A stretch of 64,000 nucleotides of DNA from Brevibacterium atlanticum (GTDB taxonomy: Bacteria; Actinomycetota; Actinomycetes; Actinomycetales; Brevibacteriaceae). Positions 15,796-25,774 of the stretch are shown one piece after another. The notes below the pieces were generated by a model, which was given only the letters and a program-made list of their open reading frames with translations, made no database searches and was not told the origin of the DNA. Each line of letters opens with the position of its first letter. Positions within the stretch are counted from its first letter, which is position 1. The stretch lies in contig NZ_CP050152.1 of NCBI RefSeq assembly GCF_011617245.1, positions 2,098,503-2,162,502 of the forward strand. Reading direction: 5' to 3'. Position numbers and translations under genes: made by a program.

Positions 15796-17547
15796 GTGAA
15801 GCCATTGGTTCTGCTCGATACGCCCGCCCTGTACTACCGCGCCTTCTATTCGGTTCCGGACTCGATCGTCAACGACGACGGTCAGCCCGTCAACGCCGTC
15901 CGCGGAGTCGTCGACACGGTGGCGCAGATGATCCGCCGCTTCGATTCCGCACGGGTGGTGGCGACGATGGATGCCGACTGGCGCCCGGCCTTCCGCACCG
16001 CGATCATGCCCGAATACAAGGCCGCCCGCGTCAAGGACGAGGAGGCCGGCACCGAGATCCCGCCCGAGCTCGCCGGTCAGCTGCCGATTCTGGGCCGCGT
16101 GCTCACTGCCGCTGGAATCCCCATCGCCGAGGTGGCCGGGACGGAGGCCGATGACGTCATCGCCACGATGGCCGCCGAGTCCCGTACCCCCGTCGTCATC
16201 GTCTCCCCCGACCGTGATCTGCTCGCGCTGCTGGACTCCGACAGTGACGTCAGCGTTCTGCGCCCGCGCAAGGGGGGAGAATGGGAGGCGCTGTCCGAGG
16301 CCGACCTGCCGGTGGCCTACGGCGTGCCCGACGGCACCCGATACCGTGAGCTCGCGGCCCTGCGCGGCGACCCCTCGGACGGTCTGCCCGGTGCTCCGGG
16401 AATCGGTGAGAAGACGGCCGCAACGCTGCTGGAGAGCTTCGGCTCCCTCGACGCGATCATCAGAGCGGCGAAGTCCGGGGTCAAGACCGGGGGGCTGAGC
16501 CCGAAGCGTGCGGCCACCATCATCGAGGTCGAGGACACGCTGCACAAGACCCTCGAGGTCATGCGGTGCCTGACCGACGTCGATCACGGAATCGACCTCG
16601 AGACGATCCCGCACACCGCCGACTTCACCGCGCTCGAGGCGGCGGCCGCCGGACAGAACATCCGCCGCTCCGTCGACAATCTCACCTCAGCGCTGCAATC
16701 CGTTGACGGTTCCCGGTCCACCCCGTCCGCTGAGGCTGCACCGGGGCCCTCAGTCGTGTCGGCATCGACGCTGACCGGCGCGGCGGGCCCGCGGTCGTCA
16801 GGCGTCACCGACACCATCGGCGCAGTCAACGCCAAAGGTTCGTACGGCGCAGCCGATCCGTCCGGTGCGCGGCCGTGGATCCGTTCGCGCCTCGTCGGCT
16901 TCGACCTCGAGACGACCGGCGTCGAACCGGAGACCGCGCGCATCGTGACCGCCGCATTCGTCGATTCGGCCAGTGAGGTGCGAACCTGGCTGGCCGACCC
17001 CGGCATCGAGATCCCCGAGGCCGCCCGCGCCGTGCACGGAATCACGACCGAATATGCCCAGGCCAACGGGGCAGCAGCGGTCGACGTCATCACGGAGCTG
17101 TGTACGACCTTCTCCGCCCTCCGCGACGAGGATGCCGTCGTCGTCGGGCACAACGTCGTCTACGATCTGTCCGTCATGGCCGCCGAGGTGGCCCGCCACC
17201 GCCCCGACATCGACTTCCCGACCATCATCCCCACGATCATCGACACCTTCGTCGTCGACAAGCACATCGATCCCTACCGTCGGGGCAAGAGGACGCTGAT
17301 CGAGACTGCGAAGACCTATCGGATCGAACTCCTCGATGCCCACGACGCCTCGGCCGACGCGCTGGCGGCGCTGGACATTTCCCGAGCGTTGGCAGAAAAG
17401 TCCACGGAAATCGCCGCACTCAGCAATGCCGAGATCATGGCCGCACAGGGCGATTGGAAGCGCTCACAGGCCGCAGGACTGCAGTCCTGGCTGCGGAAGA
17501 AGGGCAACGCCGACGCCGTCGTCGACGGTTCGTGGCCGATGTCCTGA
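15796..17547 (+). CDS. fusion of 5'-3' FEN-type exonuclease and DnaQ-like 3'-5' exonuclease
   Basis: 583 residues from the GTG at 15796. Residues about 1-295 form a complete 5'-3' exonuclease: LLDTPALYYRAFY, GTEADDVIATMA, VSPDRDLLALLD and the H3TH region DPSDGLPGAPGIGEKTAATLL. A low-complexity Ser/Ala/Pro linker of roughly 70 residues follows. The C-terminal domain is a DEDDh exonuclease: GFDLETTGVEPE, GHNVVYDLSVMA and HDASADALAALD, with the actinobacterial end motif QSWLRKKGNADAVVDGSWP. Both catalytic sets look intact. The two activities are normally on separate proteins, so a role in flap or overhang processing during repair is inferred. Confidence 0.85.
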   Translation: MKPLVLLDTPALYYRAFYSVPDSIVNDDGQPVNAVRGVVDTVAQMIRRFDSARVVATMDADWRPAFRTAIMPEYKAARVKDEEAGTEIPPELAGQLPILGRVLTAAGIPIAEVAGTEADDVIATMAAESRTPVVIVSPDRDLLALLDSDSDVSVLRPRKGGEWEALSEADLPVAYGVPDGTRYRELAALRGDPSDGLPGAPGIGEKTAATLLESFGSLDAIIRAAKSGVKTGGLSPKRAATIIEVEDTLHKTLEVMRCLTDVDHGIDLETIPHTADFTALEAAAAGQNIRRSVDNLTSALQSVDGSRSTPSAEAAPGPSVVSASTLTGAAGPRSSGVTDTIGAVNAKGSYGAADPSGARPWIRSRLVGFDLETTGVEPETARIVTAAFVDSASEVRTWLADPGIEIPEAARAVHGITTEYAQANGAAAVDVITELCTTFSALRDEDAVVVGHNVVYDLSVMAAEVARHRPDIDFPTIIPTIIDTFVVDKHIDPYRRGKRTLIETAKTYRIELLDAHDASADALAALDISRALAEKSTEIAALSNAEIMAAQGDWKRSQAAGLQSWLRKKGNADAVVDGSWPMS

Positions 17548-17589
17548 GCGATAGACTCGACACCGACGAACATACGACGAAGGACGACA

Positions 17590-19851
17590 ATGGGATTCTT
17601 TTCTCGCCTGCTCAATCGACCCGGCTCTCATGCGGAGAAGACGACGGGCTGGTTCGATCGCTCGGCCGACGATATCGCGACGGCCGGACGCGAGTTCGCC
17701 GAGCTCAGCGACGCCGAACTCACCGAGGCGGCCGGCGAGGTCTTCGCCTCGGGTTCGCAGCAGGAGACTCTCACCCGCTACTGCGCACTGGCGCGCGAAG
17801 CCGGTGAGCGCGCCCTCGACGAAAGCGCCTACGACACGCAGCTGCGCGGTCTCATCGGTCTGCTTCAGGGCAGTGTCGTGCAGATGGCCACCGGTGAGGG
17901 CAAGACGCTCGTCGGAGCGCTGGCCGCGGCCGGTTACGCCCTGCAGGGACGGCGCGTCCACGTCGTCAGCGTCAACGACTACCTCGCCGTGCGCGACCGC
18001 AACTGGATGAAGCCGCTGTTCGACCTCCTCGGTGTCCGGTCCGCCGCGATCTCGGGCACGCAGAAGGACGACGAACGACGCGAGGCGTACCAGGCGGAGG
18101 TCCTCTACGCCTCGGTGACGGAGGTCGGTTTCGACGTGCTCAGGGATCGGTTCATCACCGACGACGCGGACCTGCGGGTCCCCGAACGTGATGTCGTCAT
18201 CGTCGACGAGGCAGATTCCGTACTCATCGACGAAGCCCGTGTGCCACTCGTCCTGGCAGGCTCGTCGAGCGTGCAGGACGCCGATGAGTCCATCGCGGCC
18301 CTCGTCTCGCGTCTGACTCCCGACACCGATTTCGAGGTCAGCGCCGACCGCAACGCCGTGGCCCTGACCGATGTCGGGGTCGACCGAGTCGAAGAGGAGC
18401 TGGGCGTCGAACTCTTCGGCGAGGACTCCGAGACCCTCGCTGCGGTGAATATCGCCCTCCACGCCCGAGCGCTGGTCAAACGCGATGTCGACTACCTCGT
18501 CGTCGACGGTCGGATCAAACTCATCTCCTCATCCCGCGGACGCGTGGCCGAACTCCAGCGATGGCCCGACGGGCTGCAGGCCGCCGTCGAGGCGAAGGAG
18601 AGCCTCGGGACCACCGACAGCGGTGAGATCCTCGACCAGATGACCGTCGAAGAGCTCATCCACGGCTATGCCACGGTGTGCGGTATGACCGGCACCGCCC
18701 TGGCCGTCGGTGATGACCTGCGCGAGTTCTACTCACTCGAGATCGTCCCGATCGACACTCACCTGCCCGTCATCCGCGTCGACGAATCCGACCGTCTCTA
18801 CACGTACCAGGAGTCGAAGGAGCGGGCGATCGTCGAGGAGGTCGCGGAGAGCCACTCCCGCCGGCGCCCTGTGCTCATCGGCACGTCATCGGTGGCCGAG
18901 AGCGAATCACTGGCTGAGCGCCTGACCGAGCGCGGCATCGAAGTCGCAGTGCTCAACGCGAAGGACGATTCCCGCGAGGCCGAGATCATCGCCGCGGCGG
19001 GTGCCCCCGCAGCGGTCACCGTCTCGACGCAGATGGCCGGACGCGGCACCGACATCCGTCTGGCCGATGACGACGTCGCCGAGGCCGGCGGTCTGCTCGT
19101 CATCGGTGCCGGCCGGTACCCGTCGTCGCGTCTCGATGACCAGCTGCGCGGCCGTGCCGGCCGTCAGGGCGATCCCGGCACCTCCGTGTTCTTCACCAGC
19201 CTCGAAGACGAACTGCTCACGCGTGTGCCGGAGATCCAACGCTTCGTCACCGAAGGAGACGAGACCGGGCTCATCGACTCGAAACGTGCCCTCGGCCTCG
19301 TCGAACACGCCCAGCGCATCGCCGAAGGGCAGAACACCGCCCTCCACCGCGACACATGGCGCTTCAACGAACTCATGGCCAAACAGCGCGAACTCGTCCT
19401 CGAACGTCGCACCGAGATCCGCAAGGACGATGAACCGGTTGCGCAGCTGCGCAAGGAGATCGGCGACCGGGCCGATGAGATCGTCACCGAGACGTCGGAG
19501 GAGGTCCTCGACTCGGTGCTGCGCGAGGTCATGCTCTTCCACCTCGACGCGCGGTGGGTCGATCACCTCGCGTTCCTCAATGATCTGCGCGAGGGCATCC
19601 ACTTGCGGACCTTCGCGCGGGAGAAGCCGCATGAGGCCTTCAACGCGGAGTCCATCCGCGTCTTCTCCTCCTTCTGGACCGATGTCATCGATGATGCGAA
19701 AGAGACTCTTGAGACGGCCAAGATCACCGCCGACGGCATCGACCTCGAGTCCCATGGTCTCAAACGCCCGTCCTCGACGTGGACGTATCTGACCACGGAG
19801 AACGCGTTCGGTTCCGATATCGAGAACATCGTCAAGAAGGTCAGGCGCTGA
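17590..19851 (+). CDS. secA2: accessory Sec translocase ATPase SecA2
   Basis: 753 residues, shorter than housekeeping SecA (about 900) and without the C-terminal zinc linker. Walker A QMATGEGKT near residue 100, Walker B VIVDEADSVLIDEAR, VCGMTGTA, and VSTQMAGRGTDIRL with the arginine-finger DQLRGRAGRQGDPGTS are all present. The segment RWVDHLAFLNDLREGIHLRTFAREKP is the helical scaffold. In actinobacteria SecA2 exports a small set of proteins together with the SecYEG channel. GAAGGA precedes the ATG. It lies 42 bp after the exonuclease-fusion gene, possibly co-transcribed. Confidence 0.92.
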   Translation: MGFFSRLLNRPGSHAEKTTGWFDRSADDIATAGREFAELSDAELTEAAGEVFASGSQQETLTRYCALAREAGERALDESAYDTQLRGLIGLLQGSVVQMATGEGKTLVGALAAAGYALQGRRVHVVSVNDYLAVRDRNWMKPLFDLLGVRSAAISGTQKDDERREAYQAEVLYASVTEVGFDVLRDRFITDDADLRVPERDVVIVDEADSVLIDEARVPLVLAGSSSVQDADESIAALVSRLTPDTDFEVSADRNAVALTDVGVDRVEEELGVELFGEDSETLAAVNIALHARALVKRDVDYLVVDGRIKLISSSRGRVAELQRWPDGLQAAVEAKESLGTTDSGEILDQMTVEELIHGYATVCGMTGTALAVGDDLREFYSLEIVPIDTHLPVIRVDESDRLYTYQESKERAIVEEVAESHSRRRPVLIGTSSVAESESLAERLTERGIEVAVLNAKDDSREAEIIAAAGAPAAVTVSTQMAGRGTDIRLADDDVAEAGGLLVIGAGRYPSSRLDDQLRGRAGRQGDPGTSVFFTSLEDELLTRVPEIQRFVTEGDETGLIDSKRALGLVEHAQRIAEGQNTALHRDTWRFNELMAKQRELVLERRTEIRKDDEPVAQLRKEIGDRADEIVTETSEEVLDSVLREVMLFHLDARWVDHLAFLNDLREGIHLRTFAREKPHEAFNAESIRVFSSFWTDVIDDAKETLETAKITADGIDLESHGLKRPSSTWTYLTTENAFGSDIENIVKKVRR

Positions 19852-19866
19852 TCACACTCGTGTACC

Positions 19867-19892
19867 GGCGTCGGCCGAGCCTCGCCGACGCC
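19867..19892. terminator. bidirectional hairpin between secA2 and helY
   Basis: Perfect 9-bp arms (GGCGTCGGC and GCCGACGCC) with an 8-base loop, placed between two convergent genes. Confidence 0.55.
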
Positions 19893-19924
19893 TGATCGGC
19901 TGACCGGGCAACGGCGACGACTTT

Positions 19925-22639
19925 TCAGGAGTCGGCGACGACTCCGCGGCGGATCGCATTGATCGTGCGACGGATCCGCACAGCCGTGTCACCGTCGACG
20001 ACCTCGGAGATCTGACCGAGCAGATCGAGGCTCTGTTTGGCCCAGCGCACGAAGTCGCCGGCGGCGATGTCGCTGCCGCGCAGAGACTCCGACAGCGCTT
20101 TCCCCTCAGTCCACCGGAACATCGGCTTGACCAGGCCCCGGTCGGGTTCATCGGTCGTCGTCAGAGCGTGCTGTTCCTCGAGGTGGAAGAGGCGACGCCA
20201 GATGGTCTCCGCTTCGTCACAGACGGATTCGAGGTCCGCGCTCGGTGCCCGATGCGCGTGAAGGGTGTCCCGTCGCGACTGGAACACGAAGATCGAAGCG
20301 AAGGACGCGAGTTCCGGTTCGGTCAGCCCGTCCCACAGTCCCGCTCGGATCGTCAGCGCCACGAGCAGATCGCGTTCGCCGTAGATGCGGCGAAGCATCT
20401 CCGAATGGGCCGGATCGAAACCCAGTCCGCGCAGCACATCCTGAACGCGGTCGAAGACGAGCGCGATCGAGGTGGTGCGGCCTTCGATACGTCCGATGAG
20501 TCCCTCGTTCTCCCGAATGAGCTTGTCGGCCCGATTCGCCCACCGTGCATGCATCTCCCGATCCGGGCAGTCGTGGCACGGGTGGGCGCGCATCTGCGCC
20601 TGCAGCTCGGCCACGGTCGTCGACGCCGTCTGAGCCTGCCTGGTCGACTCCCAGTGCGCGTCCGGGTCGACACGCCCGTCGTGGACGGCCGATTCGAGGA
20701 TCGAGAGCAGCTGCCGCCGGTCGCCGGCCTGCCGGTGGTTGAACTTCTTCGGTACGCGCACACGGCCCTGGGAGGCGACGGGCTCGGTCACCTCGTGCGG
20801 GCGCAGGTGCCACACCTTGCCCTGCTCGGTCAGCACAGTGGGCAGGCGCGAAGTGCCGTCCCGGCTGCTCATCGGGGCGATGATGACGGCTCGGCCGCCG
20901 ACGCGTTTGGCCGGCATCGTCACCACATCGCCGACCTTGAGCGCGGTGAGCGACTCGACGATGTCGCGTTGCCGGTTGCGCGACTTCGTGCGCGTCTCCT
21001 GCTTCTGCGTGTCCGAGATCGCTCGGCGCAGTCCGGCGTATTCGGCGAAGTCGCCGAGTTCGCAGTGCATCGACTTCTCATAGGCCTCGATGGTCGCCTC
21101 GTTCTTGCGCACCTTCCGGGCGAGGCCGACGACGGCCTTGTCCGCCTGGAATTGGGCGAACGAGGTCTCGAGGACCTTCGCCGCTTCGGCAGAGCTCATC
21201 CGAGACAGCAGATTCGCCGTCATGTTGTAGGTCGGTCCGAAGGCGGAGTTCAGCGCATACGACCGGTTCGAGGCCAGGGCGGCCAGCTCGCTGACCTCGA
21301 CACTCGGATGCCAGACGACGACGGCATGGCCGATCCGGTCGATGCCGCGGCGTCCGGCCCTTCCGGTCAGCTGGGTGTACTCCCCCGGGGTGATCGTCAC
21401 ATGGGCCTCGCCGTTGAACTTCACGAGCTTCTCGAGCACGACGGTGCGGGCGGGCATGTTGATGCCCAGGGCCAGGGTCTCGGTGGCGAAGACGACCTTG
21501 ATGATCCCCTGCGAGAACAGCTCTTCGACGAGCTGTTTGAACTGGGGGATCATCCCGGCATGATGAGCCGCCACACCGAGCAGCAGGCCCTCACGGAACG
21601 TGTGATAACCGAGGATGCCGAGGTCCTCGTCGGCGAGTTCCTCCCGCAGCGACTCCAACGCCGCGTTGACGATCGTCTTCTCCTCGCGCGAATTGAGATC
21701 GACGCCGGTCGACAGGTACTGTTCGACGGCCTCATCGCAGCCGTTGCGGGAGAAGATGAACATGATCGCGGGAAGCATCGCCGCCTCGGCGAGGGAGGAC
21801 ACGACCTGAGTGCGGCTGGGACGGCGGAATCGGGCACGCGTGGCACGGGCCCGCCGCGACCGTGGTCCTCCGTGGGTGCGCGTGGCGTGGTTGAGGGCCG
21901 GATCGATCCGCTCGGAGTCCGTGTGGGTGAACAGATCGTACATGCGGTGGCCGACGAGCACGTGGTTGACCAGCGGCACCGGCCGGTGGCTGGTCGACAC
22001 GATCGTCGTCGGGCCGCGCACCTCGCGCAGCCAGGCCCCGAATTCCTCGACATTGGACACTGTGGCCGACAGCGACACCATCTGCACCCGGTCGGGCAGG
22101 TGGATGATGACCTCTTCCCACACCGGGCCGCGGAACCGGTCGGCGAGGTAGTGGACCTCGTCGAGGACGACGAATCCGAGGTCGGACAGCCCTTCCACAT
22201 CGTTGTAGAGCATGTTGCGCAGGACTTCGGTGGTCATCACGATGATCGGGGCATCGCGCCGGATCGAGGTGTCACCGGTGAGCAGACCGACGTTCTCCGG
22301 ACCGTGGACCTCGGCGAGATCGTTGAACTTCTGGTTGCTCAGCGCCTTGATCGGGGTGGTGTAGAAGACCCGTTTGCCCTCCTCACGGGCCAACTCCACG
22401 GCGAATTCGGCGATGAGGGTCTTCCCGGCCCCGGTCGGCGCCGTGACGAGTACGTCCTCACCGTCCTGTAAGTGGCTGCAGGCTTCGAGCTGGAAGTCGT
22501 CGAGCTCGAACTCAGTGCGGTCCATGAACCGGCCCAGCGGCGTGCGCGCGAAATCGGCGCGTGCCTTGAAGTCGGCGTAGGCGGCGGAGGGACTCAGGGT
22601 CTCTTCCGCCGAGTTCGGGCTCTCTGGAATATCAGTCAT
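19925..22639 (-). CDS. helY: DEAD/DEAH-box helicase HelY (Ski2/Mtr4-like)
   Basis: 904 residues. Walker A APTGAGKT at 67-74, DEVHYLADRF, the SAT motif SLSATVSN and motif VI QLTGRAGRRGID define an SF2 helicase of the Ski2/Mtr4 group, with the DSHCT-like C-terminal domain (ESLRGSDIAAGDFVRWAKQSLDLLGQI). An Arg-rich loop (GGPRSRRARATRARFRRPSR) sits between the two RecA-like domains. It probably unwinds structured RNA. The gene is the last of the tatA-tatC-helY run and its start overlaps the tatC stop by eight bases. Confidence 0.9.
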   Translation of the reverse strand: MTDIPESPNSAEETLSPSAAYADFKARADFARTPLGRFMDRTEFELDDFQLEACSHLQDGEDVLVTAPTGAGKTLIAEFAVELAREEGKRVFYTTPIKALSNQKFNDLAEVHGPENVGLLTGDTSIRRDAPIIVMTTEVLRNMLYNDVEGLSDLGFVVLDEVHYLADRFRGPVWEEVIIHLPDRVQMVSLSATVSNVEEFGAWLREVRGPTTIVSTSHRPVPLVNHVLVGHRMYDLFTHTDSERIDPALNHATRTHGGPRSRRARATRARFRRPSRTQVVSSLAEAAMLPAIMFIFSRNGCDEAVEQYLSTGVDLNSREEKTIVNAALESLREELADEDLGILGYHTFREGLLLGVAAHHAGMIPQFKQLVEELFSQGIIKVVFATETLALGINMPARTVVLEKLVKFNGEAHVTITPGEYTQLTGRAGRRGIDRIGHAVVVWHPSVEVSELAALASNRSYALNSAFGPTYNMTANLLSRMSSAEAAKVLETSFAQFQADKAVVGLARKVRKNEATIEAYEKSMHCELGDFAEYAGLRRAISDTQKQETRTKSRNRQRDIVESLTALKVGDVVTMPAKRVGGRAVIIAPMSSRDGTSRLPTVLTEQGKVWHLRPHEVTEPVASQGRVRVPKKFNHRQAGDRRQLLSILESAVHDGRVDPDAHWESTRQAQTASTTVAELQAQMRAHPCHDCPDREMHARWANRADKLIRENEGLIGRIEGRTTSIALVFDRVQDVLRGLGFDPAHSEMLRRIYGERDLLVALTIRAGLWDGLTEPELASFASIFVFQSRRDTLHAHRAPSADLESVCDEAETIWRRLFHLEEQHALTTTDEPDRGLVKPMFRWTEGKALSESLRGSDIAAGDFVRWAKQSLDLLGQISEVVDGDTAVRIRRTINAIRRGVVADS

Positions 22640-23474
22640 TCTTCTCTTCGTCGATAGTCTCGTCCGGGTCGACCCACAGTCCCTGCTCGATCAGGCGCTT
22701 CTTCTTCCGGCGATCATTGAACAGGCAGATCACCCAGGCCAGGCAGAACAGCGTCATCATGGGGATGACGAGGAAGAACATCGACATCGCATCGGGAGTG
22801 GGAGTGGCGATCGCGGCGAACAGGAACACGAGCATGACGATGATGCGCCACGACTTCTTGATCCGCTCCGCGGACAGGATGCCGAGCATGTTCAGCCCCA
22901 CCATGAGCACGGGCAGGACGAAAGCGAGGCCGAAGACGACGATGATGATCATCACGAAGCTCAGGTAGTCCTGAGCCGGGATGATGTTCGTTCCACCGGT
23001 CGGGGTGAACGAGGTCAGGGCCTTGACGGCGTTGGGCAGGGCGAAGAACGCCATCGTCGAACCGGCGAGGAACAGCGGAATCGCCGCCCCGAGGAAGCCG
23101 AGGGAATACAGCTTCTCCTTGCGCTTGAGACCCGGGACGATGAACGCCCAGATCTCATAGAGCCAGATCGGGCAGGAGAGGAAGAGTCCGATGAAGAACG
23201 AGAGTTTGATCTTCAGGTCGAATGGGGACGCCACACCCGCGAAGTTGATCTCGGCCATCCGTCCGCCGTCGTCGCGGATCGTGCGGATCGGCTCCTGGAG
23301 GATGTCGAGGACTCGGTCGTAGAGGAACCACCCGGCGACAGCACCGAGAGCGATGGCGATCGCAGCGATGATGACACGGTTGCGCAACTCGACGAGATGC
23401 CCGACGACGGGCATCTTCTTCTCAGGGTTCTTCTTCCGTGACCGTGACGGCTTCCGCTGACTGTTCTCTTTCAC
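22632..23474 (-). CDS. tatC: twin-arginine translocase subunit TatC
   Basis: 280 residues with six membrane segments. The cytosolic N-terminal recognition motif is GHLVELRNRV, and the conserved acidic position after TM2 is in CPIWLYEIWAFIVPGLKRKEK. TatC binds twin-arginine signal peptides and nucleates the translocase with TatA. The basic N-terminus and the acidic C-terminal tail are both cytosolic. Its ATG overlaps the tatA stop by four bases and its end overlaps the helY start, so the three are translationally coupled. Confidence 0.96.
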   Translation of the reverse strand: MKENSQRKPSRSRKKNPEKKMPVVGHLVELRNRVIIAAIAIALGAVAGWFLYDRVLDILQEPIRTIRDDGGRMAEINFAGVASPFDLKIKLSFFIGLFLSCPIWLYEIWAFIVPGLKRKEKLYSLGFLGAAIPLFLAGSTMAFFALPNAVKALTSFTPTGGTNIIPAQDYLSFVMIIIVVFGLAFVLPVLMVGLNMLGILSAERIKKSWRIIVMLVFLFAAIATPTPDAMSMFFLVIPMMTLFCLAWVICLFNDRRKKKRLIEQGLWVDPDETIDEEKND

Positions 23475-23773
23475 TTCTCGTGAGACTGTGGGTCCTGCTT
23501 CTCACGGCTCGCCTCATCAGTGCCGGTGCGGTCACCGGAGACACCTGAGGTTCCGGTCGACGAGGCGGAATCGCTCGAAGAGCTGCGCCCCAGTGTGCCC
23601 GGTTCGGTGGACTTCTGTGCATCGTCGTCGTCATCGCGGAGGTCTTTGACCTCGGATTTGAAGATCTTCATCGACTGTCCCAGGCTCCGGGCCAGCTGCG
23701 GCAGTTTGGGCGCACCGAAGATGATCACGATGATGAGGATCACGATCGCGATCTGCACGAAACTTGGTCTCAT
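23471..23773 (-). CDS. tatA: twin-arginine translocase subunit TatA
   Basis: 100 residues. One N-terminal membrane helix (FVQIAIVILIIVII) is followed by the FG hinge in IFGAPKLPQLARSLGQSMKIFKSEVKDL, the amphipathic helix of TatA, then a charged Ser/Thr-rich tail. TatA oligomers form the passage for folded proteins. No separate tatB was seen, as is common for actinobacterial tatAC loci, where tatB lies elsewhere. Confidence 0.95.
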   Translation of the reverse strand: MRPSFVQIAIVILIIVIIFGAPKLPQLARSLGQSMKIFKSEVKDLRDDDDDAQKSTEPGTLGRSSSSDSASSTGTSGVSGDRTGTDEASREKQDPQSHEK

Positions 23774-23874
23774 TGGGAGCTCCTTGGATTGTTGATGCTG
23801 GGGATGATTCTACGCTGTGCGGCTGAGCCTTTCATCCACGCACCCAGACGGTTCGCGCGGGAGTGACCTGCACC

Positions 23875-24762
23875 TCAGCCGAGGCGCTCGAGCGCGACCG
23901 TGACCGCCTCGGTGTCGTCGATCTCCGTGATGACATCGGCATGGCAGAGCAGGAACCTGCTCAGCCAGTCCACCGAGTGGACGAGTATCCGAATCCGCAC
24001 GCTCGTGTCCCCGGACTCGGAGTACTCGCGCTTGGTCACATCGAGTTCATCGGCCAGCCATGCGCCGCGCGCTGAGAGTCCGAGAGTCACCTCCCGAGTG
24101 TGCGGCGTCGCCGAGCTCACCGCCAGCGGCGGATGCTCGGTGCTCTCCCAGGAGCGGATGGCGCTGAGTGCGAAGCGGCGCGGTGCTCCCGCGGAGTAGC
24201 ACCAGGCATCGACATACCAGTCGGCCCCGGGCACGAGGTTCGTCGGGGCGATCGTGCGGGTGGTCAGCTCGTCGCGCGAGCCGACATAGTAGTCGATGCG
24301 CAGCGCCGACTCGGTCTCGATCGCCTCCTTGAGTGCCGCGAGCAGCTGCTCATCGGCATCGATGGGGCTGACATCGACCGCGGTGCGCAGGTTCTCTCCC
24401 GCCGCTACCCGCAGCTTCTCTGCGGCAGTGGCCACGGCCGCAGAGTCGAGTCCGGGCAGGGAGGAGAGCATGTCGAGGGCGAGGACGAGGACGCCGGCTT
24501 CCTCCGCGCTCAGTCGCACGGGGACGGAGACCTCCTCGGCGTTGGAGATGAAGATCTGCCCGCCTTCCCACGAGGCGTCGATGAGGTCATCGGGCATGTG
24601 ACCGGGACGGCCGGTGACGAAGAGAAGCTCGAGGTCGTCGATGAGGGTGTCCGAGTCGATGCCGAAGTAGGCGGCGGTGTCCTCGAGATCGGCCCCGGGA
24701 TGGGCATCGAGATAGGGCACGAGGCTGAGCAGCCTGGTGAGTCGCTCACGCGCTGAGGACAT
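23875..24762 (-). CDS. pafC: WYL-domain regulator PafC
   Basis: 295 residues: N-terminal winged helix (RERLTRLLSLVPYLDAHPGADLEDTAAYFGIDSDTLIDDLELLFVTG), a WYL core (RIDYYVGSRDELTTRTIAPTNLVPGADWYVDAWCYSAGAPRRFALSAI) and a C-terminal WCX domain. PafC pairs with PafB to activate the LexA-independent DNA-damage response in mycobacteria. Its start lies within the end of pafB (17-bp overlap), so the two are produced together. It is upstream of tatA on the same strand, 101 bp away. Confidence 0.9.
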   Translation of the reverse strand: MSSARERLTRLLSLVPYLDAHPGADLEDTAAYFGIDSDTLIDDLELLFVTGRPGHMPDDLIDASWEGGQIFISNAEEVSVPVRLSAEEAGVLVLALDMLSSLPGLDSAAVATAAEKLRVAAGENLRTAVDVSPIDADEQLLAALKEAIETESALRIDYYVGSRDELTTRTIAPTNLVPGADWYVDAWCYSAGAPRRFALSAIRSWESTEHPPLAVSSATPHTREVTLGLSARGAWLADELDVTKREYSESGDTSVRIRILVHSVDWLSRFLLCHADVITEIDDTEAVTVALERLG

Positions 24763-25768
24763 CTGCGCCTCCCAACCGGTTCAGTGATGAGCGGATGGTG
24801 TCGCGTCGGGTGTCGACGGCGCGGACGAGCTCGGCCGGGGCGAGAGCCTCGACGGCGTCTCCGAAACCGACGATCTCGGCGGCGAGAGCATGCACATCGG
24901 AGTACTCGATGATCACGGCCCCCTCCTCCTCCCGGATCTGCCGACGCCGCAGCGGATCGGCCCGGTGCGCGCGAATGGCCAGTTTCGCCTCGGCGACGAC
25001 GGCCATCTCCGAACTCGACTGCAGGGCCAGTTCCGGGGAGAAGTCCGCAGGGATGGTGTAGTCGCCGGGTTCGCGCCCGCCGAGCTTGCCGATCCTGCCG
25101 TCGACACGGGAGAGGCGGAAGGTGCGGCGGGCCTGCCGGTCGAGATCGAAGCCGAAGAGGTAGACGCGGTCGCCGCGGCTGAGCAGAGCATAGGGTTCCA
25201 GACGCACCTTGCGTGCGGTCTGCCCGGGCTTGTGATAAGTGAATCCGATGGCTTCGCGCGCGTTGATGTGGTGGAGAGCGTCGGCGAAGTTCGCACTCGC
25301 CAGGCGCCTGGCCGCGGTTCCGGGTTCGATCGCGCCACGACCGGGACCAGCCTCATCGAGGTCGATTCCCAGCGCCCGCAGCTTCGTCAGCGCTTGGGCG
25401 CTCGAGTCACCGAGCTCCGTCTCGGACCAGAACGCCGCCGCCACGGTCACCGCCGCCACCTCGGCCGGGGTGAGGTCGACGTCGTCCATCGCATAGTCGT
25501 CCGCCGAGATCCGGTAGCCGGTCTCCCCCGCGTCCCCGTAGGCATCGTGCTCGGCCCGGGTGGCGATGGTGATGCCCATGTGTCGCAGCAGCTCCTTGTC
25601 ACGGGAGAACTTGCGGTCGAAGGCGATGTCGTCGAGGCCGCTGTAGCCGTCGATGGCGGTCATCAGCGTCTTGCGCGAGACCCATCCGCGGGAGGCGCGG
25701 AGGGCGATCAGCAGGTTCATCAGACGCTCGGTCTGCTGCCTCTGTCTGCTGGGGCGGGGTGTATTCAC
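24746..25768 (-). CDS. pafB: WYL-domain regulator PafB
   Basis: 340 residues from the GTG at 25768 (VNTPRPSRQRQQTERLMNLL). The HTH is LMNLLIALRASRGWVSRKTLMTAIDGYSG and the WYL core is AIGFTYHKPGQTARKVRLEPYALLSRGDRVYLFGFD. With PafC it senses DNA damage and activates repair genes. The minus-strand hexamer TACGGT at 25775-25780 lies six bases before the GTG, so a leaderless start is likely. It is divergent from the DUF3866 gene across 40 bp. Confidence 0.9.
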   Translation of the reverse strand: MNTPRPSRQRQQTERLMNLLIALRASRGWVSRKTLMTAIDGYSGLDDIAFDRKFSRDKELLRHMGITIATRAEHDAYGDAGETGYRISADDYAMDDVDLTPAEVAAVTVAAAFWSETELGDSSAQALTKLRALGIDLDEAGPGRGAIEPGTAARRLASANFADALHHINAREAIGFTYHKPGQTARKVRLEPYALLSRGDRVYLFGFDLDRQARRTFRLSRVDGRIGKLGGREPGDYTIPADFSPELALQSSSEMAVVAEAKLAIRAHRADPLRRRQIREEEGAVIIEYSDVHALAAEIVGFGDAVEALAPAELVRAVDTRRDTIRSSLNRLGGADVLSA

Positions 25769-25774
25769 GATTCC

